A stretch of DNA of 64,000 nucleotides from Eucommia ulmoides (Eukaryota; Streptophyta; Magnoliopsida; Garryales; Eucommiaceae): the NCBI GenBank assembly GCA_016647705.1, contig CM028329.1, forward strand, positions 16,859,410 to 16,923,409, in the 5' to 3' direction. Shown here piece by piece: positions 13,759 to 25,700 of this stretch (the stretch's first letter is position 1; every line of letters starts with the position of its first letter). The translations under genes and the position numbers were made by a program. The notes beneath the pieces are model-generated. The model worked only from the letters and a program-made list of their open reading frames with translations, did not search any database and was not told the origin of the DNA.

Positions 13759-16700
13759 TCTTACATATTTAGATCTCTATTATCTGATGAACAAAAAATC
13801 AGGTTGTCCTCCACAGCAAATTGCAATTTATCATCCAAACTTCTTCCACTCTTTTTATCCAGAGGTACAGGGGCATGTAGACCTACCTGGGAAAGTTAGC
13901 ACGTCATAATCAAGTAATAGAGCTGTAGCACAACATAACCAACATGGAAATGCTTCCCCATGGAAGCCACTGACTGACCATAACATTTTCTCTTTTCCCT
14001 CCTATCCCTCGCAGTAGACTGAAACACTAAAAGCTATCTCATGACTCTCAACACACTAAGTGAAACAGTGATATTGTAAATGAAAGGACTTCTAGAACAC
14101 TACAGTATTATTCATATCATCTAGAATGAAAAAGTCAAGATGCATAAAATACAGCTAGTAACTTTGATTTCAGTAAATTCACAAAAGGAAGTCCTAAATT
14201 ATCTTTTGACTATAGCAGCCTTGCTGTAGCATAAGTATACCAACTATTTTGTAAGCTAAGAAAAGTGGTTCTTATCCACAAACTAATTGATATTTTATAA
14301 ATCACATAGAATGCTCACAAGAACTATGCAGTGTTTTAGACCCGAGATATGGAATTATTAAAGAAAGATGCTCTACAGGATAGAAGTCTATTATCATGGA
14401 TTAAGGGACGAATCTGTGTCAAAAGCTACACCGGAATCAACATCTTCTCAACGATTTGGACAAAAACAATACTTGAATGAGTTTAAACCAAAGACAACTA
14501 TACTTTGGACTAATACCAAATAGACCCCTAATCATTTCTATGATACAACAGAGACCCCTATCAGAATTTTGACCTAATAAATACCTCTCTACCCCGTTGC
14601 TGGTTGATATACACAACATAAAAATAATAAAAGCATTGTCATGTGTAATGTCTTTATACCCTTACATTAAATCCCTCCCTCCATCTCCCTCGTACCTATC
14701 ATTTGGACTACAACCTACCACATATAGCCCGTCATTTTTATGATACAACAGAGACCCCTTGTCAGAATTTTGACCTAAGCAATCACCATTCTACCTTATT
14801 GCCAGTTGATCTTATAAAAAAAGAACAAAAAAGCAGAAAAGCAATAAAAGCATCTCCATGCGTAATGTCTTATATACCCTTACTCTCTCTATATATATAT
14901 GTGTGTCTTTGTGTATGCCAATGTGTGCATGAATGGATCTATTCTCTCCCTCTTTCTATTTCTTTTCAAATAGTTCCATTAGGAATAGATCTTGTATCAC
15001 CTTCTCTATCTTTTGCAAGTGGTGGCTCCGCTACCGCTGTCTTATAAAAATAAATAAATCAATTGCCTCTCTATCACTTTATTTGTCTTTGTGTGTGGGT
15101 GTTTGTGTTAGTGTTTTGGACGGATTCAGTTAGGTATGCTTCAGATCTCAGAGTGGGATAATCGTGGTTCGGGGGCTTAGTGATGGTGTGGAGTCACGAT
15201 GGTGGTTTGAGGGTGGGTTTGGGTGGTGGTTTGGTGCTGAAGAGGTTGGATCACAGTAGTGGTGAGGTTGCGAAGGTGGTTTGGCGTTGTGGTGGAGGGC
15301 ACTGAAGCGATATGAGGATTCTCAAGGTGGGATCAGGCAGAGAATGGAAGAGAGAAAAAAAAAAAAAATAATAAGGAAGAAGAAAAGAGGATAAAAAGGA
15401 AGAGAAAGAAATGTGAAAAATAAAAAATAAAAATATTTTTAGAGGGGATTAGTCATTTCGATTTTAATTAGAGGGCACTACATTTAACTTAAAAAAGGGC
15501 AGCATTATCAATTGAGGATGAAGTCAACATGTTCCACCAACAATTGGACTTGTGTGGTCACATATCTAAAATAAAAAAGGATTGTATGAGTTGGGAAGAA
15601 ATAATCTGATTTTTTTTTTCTTATTTTATTGATAGAAACACTAGAATTTATGGAGAAGCATGACAACAACCCTGTCATTGAATCCCATAATTCTAGCAAC
15701 AAGGATCCCTTAATTTAAGGGATAAAATAGGAAACTAATTAAATAAAAATAAAATAGGAAATTAATTAAATAAAAATAAAATAGGAAACTAATATTTAGA
15801 AATTAGAAACTAATCCCTAATTATTCCACACTCCCCCTCCAGCTGGTGTGTAGATGTCCACCATGCCCAGCTTGCTAATGAAAAACTCATAGTTAGGTCT
15901 AAACAATCCCTTCGTAAGAATATCAGCTATTTGTTGTGATGTCAGAACAAATGGCATACAAATAGCTCTTGCTTCCATCTTCTCTTTTATGAAGTGCCTA
16001 TCAATCTCAAAATGTTTTGTTCTGTCGTGTTGAACTAGATTGTGTGCAATGCTAATAGCCGCCTTGTTGTCACAGTACAGTTTCATAGGCAACGTCATGG
16101 GTCTTTTTAGTTCTTCCAAAACTCATTTCAGCCACATCATCTCACAAACACCATGAGCCACGGAACTGTATTCTGCATGAGCACTACTCCGAGCAATCAC
16201 ACTTTGTCTCTTCCTCCTCCATGTCACTAGGTTCCCCCACACAAAAGTACAATAACTTGATGTTGATTTTCTATCAATGATTAAGCCAGCCCAATCCGCA
16301 CTTGTATATGCCTTAAAGCTCCGTTGTTCACTCTTCTAGAAGAATATGCCCATCCCTGGAGAGCTCTTCAAATACCTTAGAATTCGATACACGGCTTCAA
16401 GGTGTTCTTCATGAGGAGAATGCATGAATTGACTTACAAGACTTACCGCAAATGCGATATCAAGTCGCGTGTGTGACAAGTAAATCAGCTTTCCAACTAG
16501 CTTTTGGTGCCGTGATGTGTCCACTTCCTCACCTTTCCCGAGTTTCTGATTTGGATCTATTAGAGTCTCTATAGGTTAACAACCACTCATTCCTGTTTCG
16601 TTGAGTAAGTCAATGACATATTTCCTTTGTGGAACCACAATTCCCTTCTTTGATCGAGCTACCTCCATTCCAAGAAAATATCTCAGCAATCCCAAGTCTT

Positions 16701-19700
16701 TAATCTCAAACTCGGATGCAAGGCACCTTTTTAACTGCTCTATCTCATCAGTATCATCCCCAGTCAAAATAATATCGTCCGCATATACTATGAGAATGGC
16801 TATCTTCTCACTGGTAGAGTATTTTGTGAACATAGTGTGATTAGTTTGTCCTTGAATGTATCCTTGTTTCTTCACAAATTGGGAAAACCTCTCAAACCAG
16901 GCTCTTGGTGACTGTTTTAATCCATATAGGGATTTCTTTAGTTTGCAGCCCTTTGATCCAAATTTTTCATCGAAGCCTGGCGGTGGATCCATGTAAACTT
17001 CCTCCTCCAAGTCGCCATTAAGAAACGCATTTTTCACATCCAATTGCTATAAGGGCCAGTCAACATTGGCAACAATTGACAAAAGTACTCTCATTGTGTT
17101 GAGTTTTGCCACGGGTGCAAAGGTTTCAAGGTAGTCAATACCGTATATTTGGGTGAAACCTTTGGCCACCAAGCGTGCCTTGTAGCGCTCAAGTGAACCA
17201 TCAGACTTGTATTTGGTGGTAAATACCCACTTGCATCCAACCGTCTTCTTCTCCCTCGGTAGTTCCATTACCTCCCATGTTTTGTTTTTCTCAAGGGCTC
17301 TCATCTCTTCCAAAATAGCCTCCTTCCACTCGGGAACATGTAGAGCATCCTACACTGACTTTGGAATTTCCACAAAGGACAATTGAAAAGTAAAAGCAAA
17401 GAAAGTTGACGATAGATTTTTGTAAGAAACAAAATTTGACAGGGGATGTTTGGTACAAGTTCTAACACTCTTTCACTTAGCAATAGGAACATCGAAATCA
17501 GAAACACTAGACTCAGATTGAATAGACTTTGAATTAGGTAAACTATCTTGGAAAGGCTTAGTGTGAGAGTTACCTGGAGATTCAATGGAGTTTTCATCTG
17601 TCTTTGGTTCGAATTCTTGACATTGCCAAGAAGCGTTAGTCTCATTGTCTTGAATTTGTTTCCTCCGCAAGTAAACCAGAGGATCTTTAGTAGCTGTTGT
17701 TTTTTCAGTGTTGTTTTTATCAAGATCAAAAGATGGCGCTATAGAATCTGGACTTGGGTTTTCATTAGTTAAAACATTAGTTTCTAAATTGATAAAAAAA
17801 AGTTGGTCCATCAGAATCCGATGTAGTATTGTCAGTTTGAAAGACATCTAGGTGTTCGAAATCTTTAAAAAAGGTGACATCCATGGTAACAAACATTTTT
17901 CAGAAAATAGGATCATAACATTTGTATCCCTTTTGAGTCAAAGCATGGCCTACAAAAACACATATTCCAACTTGAGGATCCAATTTGCCATGGTTGTGGG
18001 CATGAATATGAACAAAAGCAATGTAGCCAAACACTTTAAGATAAGTTAGAGGACAACTTAGATATTGAGAAACTTTTTTGAATAACATTTAGAGCTCTTG
18101 GTAACTGTAAGAACAGTTTCACCCCAAAGATACTTAGGAACCTTATTGGTAAGTAATAGAGCTCTTGGAACTTCTAAAGATGTTTGTTTTTTCGTTCAAT
18201 GGGGGTATATCATTGCAAGAACTTTGATGTATCTCACCCTTTTCTAAGAAAAATTTTCCTAAGATATTGTTAAAGTACTCTTTGCCATTGTCACTTCTAA
18301 AAATTTTTATTTTTTCTTGAAACTGTCTTTACTGGGGGAGAAAATCGGTTGGATCGGTCGGGGGTAGACTGAGATCTTTGGCCGACCCAAAGTGTTTTGG
18401 GGGGTCTAAATCCAACTGACCCCAAACCCCGACAGCCGATCATCCAATCGGGTTCGAGGTCTTCAGGTGCGGGTGGGTTCGGACGGGTTTGAGCAGGAGG
18501 ATTATATCAAAGATTCTAAATGAACAAAGAGGAAGAAAAAAAAAAAAGTAGTTAATTTTTGGATCATTTCTTGTTTAGATCTCAGATCTAAACAAGAAAT
18601 TAAACATTATCTAAACAAATGAAACAAGATCTAAACATAACTAAATAAATGAAACATGAAAACAGATCAATCTAAACAATAAACATGTACGGCGTACCTA
18701 AGGTTAAGACAGAAAGACGGCGAAGGATGGCGACGACGACGACGACAGAGAACAACGACGGCGACAAACGAACGATGAAGACGGAGAAGGACCACTGCGA
18801 AGGAAGATGACGACGGCTTCGGGATGCTTCCATGGATTATGCAGTAGTTTAGTTTGAGAGAAAGAACAGCAAGAGAGAGAAAGAAGGACTTTTCTGTGAG
18901 GGGCGGCGGAAGAAATGAGATTGAGAAATTAGGGTTTTTGTTTTATAACTATATATAGAGGGTGGTTTTGTAATATATCAAATTTAGGGGGGATGTTTGA
19001 AAATTTCAGGCGGGTTCAGGGTTATCGGGTTTGGAATGGGAACAGCCCACCGGTAGTGAGTAAAACGTCGGGCAAGGCAGGGCGGGTGAAAATAAAAAAA
19101 CTGGGAGAAGGTACTGACCAAAACCGAGCAGATTGGGGCGGGGCGGCCACGTATTTCTTTCACTCCTAGTCTTTACCATGGCATAAAAAGTTTTGAAAAC
19201 TTCTTCTACTTCGGATTTGTCCTTTAGCAAATATACCCAACTAACCCAAGTGTGGTCATCAATGAAGCTAACGAACCATTTTTTTCCAAAAAATGTTGGA
19301 ACCCTAGATGGTCCCCATACATCGCTATGAATTAATGTAAATGATTTGGATGCTTGATACGGTTTTGGAGGAAAAAATGACCAGTGATGTTTGGCTAATT
19401 CACAAATCTCACATTGAAATGAAGATGGACTTTTATTTGTAAATAAAGTAGGAAACAAATGTTTTAAATAATGGAAACTTGGATGTTCTAATCTATAATG
19501 CCATAGCATAACATTATTATCACTAGAAACAGAAATAGATTTAAAACAGGTACTTTGACCTTGTCTTCTCAAATCAGTTCCATCTTCAAAGAAATAGAGA
19601 CCACCGCTTTCTCTAGCATTGCCAATCGTCCTCCCCGAGACTAGACTCTGAAATTCACATCGATTAGAAAAGAATTAGCACGACACTTGAGATCATTAGT

Positions 19701-22700
19701 TAACTTGCTAATTGACAAGAGATTACAAGATAGTTTAGGCACATGAAGGATATTATGAAAGGTTAAGGAAGGTGATATAACAATAGATCCTGTCCCAGCT
19801 ATTGCCAAGAGAGAACCATCAGCTATTTTGATCTTTTTGTTCCCTGCACATGGATTGTAAGCTGAGAAAAAATTGGAGCAACTTGTCATACGATCAGTTG
19901 CTTCAGAGTCTATGATCCAGGAGTTGTTTTGACTAGAATTGACACTAAGGAGATCAGTAACAAAGTTAGCTTTCTGAGCCAAAGAACAAGAGGGATTTAC
20001 TATAAATTGTTGAGTGGAAAAGTTTGTACAAATGCTCTAGTTGTTCCTTAGAGAATGGAAACGCTTCTGGAATGACTTGCTGACCCTGAAATTCTTAATG
20101 TGAAGCTTGAAATGCCCGGTTTTCACTCCCAGGTTTCTTCTTCCAATTCGGAGGTTTTACATGAATCTTCCAGCATGTCTCCTTCGTGTGCCACGGTTTC
20201 TTACAGTGATCGCACCAGGGACCGCCAGGTTCAGTGTTTTTTGGCACAAGAGCTGAGTTCTCAATTTCTGTCGTAGGCTTTGGTTCTCGATTTTTCAACA
20301 TAACCTTCCTCCTAGTTTCTTCCCTTCTTATTTCAGAAAACGCCTCACGAAGGGAAGGAAGAGGTTTTTTTTCCAAGAAACTAAGCCCTGACTTCATCCA
20401 GATCACGATTGAGGCCTGCCAAGAACAAATACACACAATCTTGCTCCTCCTTTTTCATAATCTTGACACTATCTGCAGAACACTCCTATTCACTATTGTA
20501 GCATTGATATAATTCTTGCCACAATGATACCATCTCATTATAGTACACAGTGACTTCACTTTCACCTTGTTTGGATTGCCATAGTTTTGATTTCAATTTA
20601 AAAATCTAAGATGAATTTTCGAAATCGGAATAGGTTTGATCCATCGAATTGATAAGCCAAGCAATGATTAATGAATTTTCCGACCTCCATGCACTCAAAT
20701 TAGGGTCTTCGGCTGCTGGATTTCTTCACATTGCCAGTCAAGTTTTCCCCCACCATCAATTGCCAACTTCATGGATTGCGCCCATTCCAGGCAATTTTTT
20801 CCATTTAACTTGTGGGAGATTAACTGGAATGTAGTATTGTGGGGGAAATGATCTGCTCCACCATTTGTCGCGGCAGTTCTAGAAGTAGAACTTTCTGTTG
20901 TTGCTTCGGAAGAGTCAAGGGTTCGTCTAGCCCCAATCATGGCCGTTTTAGCCATTCAAGAATTAGATCAAGAGCCTTGCTCTGATTCCATATAAGTTAG
21001 GAAGAAATAATCTGAATTTTTCTTCTCATTTTATTGATAGAAACACTAAAATTTATAGAGAAGCAAGACAACAAACCTGTCATTGAATCCCATAATTCTA
21101 GCAACAAGGATCCCTTAATTTAAGGGATAAAAATAGGAAACTAACTAAATAACAATAAAATAGAAAACTAATTAAATAACAATAAAATAGGAAACTAATT
21201 AAATAAAAATAAAACAGGAAACTAATATTTAGAAATTAGAAACTAATCCCTAATTATTCCACAAGTTGCATATCTAAAATGAAAAGGGTATTTGTTTGTT
21301 GTATTAAAAAATGACGGTCTCTGTGGTATTAGTCCAAATGAGGGGTGCCTCCTTGGTATTAGTCAAAATTATAGGGACTATCCGAAACGGTGGTTCAAAG
21401 GCCAGGCTTGGAGGGGTCATGCCTCAACAACTTATCAGTGGAGGAAAGAGATAGACTGTGGCTTCAGTTTTCCAAGGAAGAAATTGTCTTTGCATTGAAG
21501 CCTTGTGAAAGTAGATTTACCCCATGAGTCCTCTTTTACCTTTTTCAACACTAGCGTAGCATCAATTGTACTTTCACCACCATATCGATCGAACAGTTGA
21601 ATTAAGGACTTTAGATATATCCCTTTGGTTGGTGGATTATACAAGATCTTAGTCAAGGTGCTTGATATTTTACTTCAGACAAAGAATCCATTCGTCTTGG
21701 AGATGCAAAATGCATGTGTAGGTAGGCGGAAAAATTTAGATAGTGTTCTCCTTGCAAACGAATATGAAGTGACTAGTCGAAAAAGTGTATGGCAGGTGTT
21801 CTTCCAAGTTAGACATCGAGAATGTTAACTAGGATTTCTTTTCATTCGACTTCAGAATATAATTGATTCATTAGGCTTGCTACTACGAGATTCGTGTGTA
21901 GCTGGGCGACAAATTTACATAGTGCTCTCCTTGCCAACGAATGTTTAGTGACCAGTTGAAGAAGCATATCACAAGTGTTATTTGCAAGTTGGACATCAAG
22001 AAAGCTTTTGGTCATGTTAACTGGACATTTCTTCCTCCAGAAGATGGGTTTCGAGGAAAGGTGAATTAAATGGGTTAATATGTGCACTTTTACTACCAAA
22101 TTCTCGATCATGGTCAATGGTTCTCCAGCCAGGTTCTTTGCTAGTTTGAGAGGCCCAAGGTAGGAAGATTGTCTCTCGTTCCTTGTTCATACTGGTTATG
22201 GCGGGCATAAGCACTATGCTTGCCAGACCCATTGAGTTAGGGATGTTTAGAGGTTTAATAGTGGACAGCAACTCCAGCACAATGGTTCATTTCTCACATC
22301 TTCTTTTTGCAGATGACACTCTCCTTTTTTGCCTACCTAGCAGCCTTAATTTGAGGATGATTCGTTGCATTTTGATTTTCTTTGAAGTTGTCTTTCTCTT
22401 GAGAAAGTCAATTTGGCAAAACTAAGGTCACTTTGGTTAGGGAGGTGGTCAATTTGGAATCTTTGGCAGCAGAACTAGATAGTCCTACTGGCTTGTTATC
22501 GTACACCTTATTAGGCCTTCCTGTAGGCAGACAATTGATGCTTGGTGGTGTACCTCAAGCTCTTGTAAGGTCGTGCTAGGTAGTTCCAGCCTTGTTTATT
22601 AGTTGGAGAGGAGGTTGTCCTCCAGTAGTCTTCATAGGTTGTGCCGTTTGGGGGAACAATTCTTTGGCGCTTTTTGGGTATTTGGAAAGAGACAACTAAA

Positions 22701-25700
22701 CATATTTTTAGGGGGAAGATTTAGCTTTTACCATGTCTTAAATAACTCCTTTGTTTATGTTTTGGTAAAATGGTCGGTATCCTTCAGAAAGTTCTTCATT
22801 ATGTTCTTTTCTGGAGGAATTGAAGGCTTAGTTTTGTGTTATACAGGATCGCTGCCCCTTCTATCCCTTTAAGGTTGCGTTTGGGTAAGGGATTTCACAA
22901 ATCCAAAGGATTTGTAAAATGATGAGATTTCGAAATCCCGTCATTTACAAATCTCTTGTTTTGATAACTATTTTAACCGAAGAATTTGATTGTGTGATTT
23001 TATGATTTCCTTGTTTAGATAAATTAGACACCATTGTAAAAACAATGAAGACGAAATTCTTTGGTGAATCAAACGATGAAGACACCAAATTGCAATTTAA
23101 GACACCAAATCGCAATTGAAGACCCCACTGTAAAAACGATGAAGACACCAAATCGCAATTGAATCAAACGACGAAGACGAAATCGAAGACGAAAACGATG
23201 AACAAAAAAACCCATCGAAACGAACTCTAATTGCGAACGATGAAGACGAAATTGAACCCTAATCAAACGATGAAGACGAAATTGAACCCTAATCGCGAAC
23301 CCTAATCAAACGATGAAGACGAAATTGAACGAACCCTAATTGCAACGAACCCTAATCGGCTACAAAGAACGGCAACGAAGAAGAAGATCGATGATGGAAG
23401 ACGGTGCAGATCGATGAAGACGCGACAAACCCAACCTCAAGAGCGAAGATGCGATCGAAGCTGCAAAGACAGGGGTTGATTTTGTGCGAAGATGCGATCG
23501 AAGACGTGAAGACAGGGGTCGGCGGCGGCGAAGGAAGGGCTCTCGTCAGCCGTCGTCGAGAAGCAAAGAAGAGATGGACGGAGGTGAACGCAGGAGATGG
23601 AGATCGTCGCAAGGAGATGGAGGAAAGATTGATGAAATCCTCTCTTGGGTTGATTTGTCAAATTCCACCTATTTCAAAAGGATTTGTAAATCCTTTCTTT
23701 CCCCCAAATTTGACCCTTGAGGTATTTTACAAATCCACCCTACTCAATACCCAAACAAGGTATTTACTAAAAAAGAATTTTGAAATCCCTTACCTAAATG
23801 AAATCTCTCCCCCGAATCCCATACCCAAACACAACCTAATTTTATTCAATTGTTTCACCTTGTTATTTTATTATTATTTGTTGGCTTTGCCTTAAACAGA
23901 TCATTTTTTACTTTTATTATAATTTGGGGGAATAGCTATTATGTTTCCAGAAGTTCTATGTTCATTCATATTCTAGCATTTATATTCTAGAGGACTTGAA
24001 ACTATACTTTTAATTTCTCTACATGATCAACGCCCCTTGCATCCCTTTAATATTATTCTCAGGATTACTTAACCCAAAACTATGATTGTATCTTAAGAAA
24101 AATAAGCCTCATATACAAATAAAATGAGTTGAACATAACATGGAAGAAAGAGAAATCAATTTGAATACTTGAGCAAACCACAAACTTTAATTGCACTCCT
24201 TATGCACTGTATAATAATTTACCCAATAAATGCTCATTTGAATTCATTGGAAACACAGGTGCATTCATCAAAAGTCGATAAATTCACCTAGTGAAAAAAA
24301 AATGCACCTAAAATCCTCGCTTCCATTTCAAAATGTATTCCAGTTTTCATGATAATACGAATGCCAGTGAATCATTTCACAAACTTGCGATATTTATCGG
24401 CTAAATAATTCACCACAAACTGACATCACAAATAGTTGTAAGTCCAAACCAATTGATAACAGTTCTGCATGATTTATAATTAGATGTAACTTTCCACGTC
24501 TCGGTGATTACGCAATGGGATTCAACAACAATGTTGCCGTAAATCAGTTGATTGAAGCATAAAAATCACAAGCAAGTTGGAGTGGGCCAATAAATGAGTT
24601 TTCTATATTCATGAGGGAAAACAATAAAGGTGTTAATCTCCTGCCGTATTGGCAAGGGTAAAAAAATCAAGTAAAAGGAAAAGAAGAGAAGATGAAGAGG
24701 AAGGAATCAAAATTCAAAAATATCCTATTAGATACAACAAAAACAAGCCAGTAAATAACACAATTACCTGATGACACCTGAATTTCAATTTTGTTGAAAC
24801 AAGTTCAATTTTTTCAAGCATCCCCTTATAATAATTGTTTCTTTCAAGCACCATATGTTCCATGCTTCCTTTGTTGAAAGTGAGCAGAGATGGATTCAAT
24901 TGACAAGAAGTAGACCAATCCCTCCAGCAGGGAAGCAAGTCTAGATAAGTGTGGTTCCAAGAGCCAGCATCATTACAAAATTCAAGCAACTTCATTAGTA
25001 CTTGTAGCTGTTGACCAGCTCTAAAAAGCGGTATCGAGAAGTCTTTCAAGAAACAAGGGACAGCAATTCCATCTCGCTCCTGAGGTGAGAATTTCCAGGT
25101 TCTGAGGATCATCGCAGAAATAATACTCAAAATATATATTAAAAGAAATGAGTTTTTGGACACAGCATATGAATTACAAGGGACAGCATTACCCTGATAG
25201 TGGCCAACTGGAAGTGAATGGGAATTCCACTGTTGCTGGGTGAACAAGGCAGCATATCATCAACATAGTCCACAATGAACTCCCCATAAGGATCATTAAT
25301 TTTGGCTTCGTAAATCCATGATCTAATGAATCCACAGTAAGGTTCAAATGACCTTAGAAAGAGAAATTTGAGAAGAGCACAATGGACTGGCTCAGCAAAC
25401 TGGAAGAAAAGAAAAACAAGACGAAATATAAACATAAACTGATGAGGAAGTCATCCCCAAAAATAAACGAAGATTAAATGACTATTATTTAAAATGCATA
25501 TACATGTCTATATAAAGGCAATCGCTATCATCTAATTCAGTGAAACAAAACATGAATTAAATGCTCAATAAATTCTCATAGGGTCCCCCTGGAAGTTCCA
25601 GGGCCTGTTGAATAATTTTGATGGATTCAGTCGTTTCACCGAGTCGTACTAAATAACGAGCTAATGAATCTCCCTCTTTTTGTCATTCAACCTCCCAATC

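Larger units (their letters stand above)
15594..21263 (-). mobile_element. Ty1/copia LTR retrotransposon, decayed, with TSD AGTTG
   Basis: LTRs at 15594-15830 (3' LTR) and 21000-21263 (5' LTR), flanked by AGTTG at 15589-15593 and 21264-21268. The PBS-like TGGAATCAGAGC (20979-20990, minus strand) resembles the initiator-Met PBS. A polypurine tract GGAGGGGGAG adjoins the 3' LTR at 15831-15840. Gene order gag-protease-integrase-RT-RNase H is that of copia. Many stops and shifts break the polyprotein, and a hAT-like element interrupts integrase. Without that insert the element is about 4.8 kb. Confidence 0.9.
14500..21375. mobile_element. Long-TIR element hosting a copia element
   Basis: Left arm TTTGGACTAATACCAAATAG...ATACAACAGAGACCCC; right arm, read on the minus strand from 21375, has TTTTGACTAATACCAAGGAG...TAATACCACAGAGACC. 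The left arm is partly repeated at about 14700-14810. Flanks on both sides of the copia share CATATCTAAAAT. Removing the copia restores an element of roughly 1.2 kb in GCP6 intron 4. Confidence 0.5.

Noticed and set aside
15540..21290. CATATCTAAAAT shared by both copia-1 flanks as a long target duplication
   Set aside because: The exact AGTTG duplication adjoins the LTRs; the longer match fits the arm of the surrounding TIR element or chance.
23404..23895. 163-codon plus-strand frame
   Set aside because: Built of GAAGAC-type repeats and runs through the right end of a MITE; no family resemblance.
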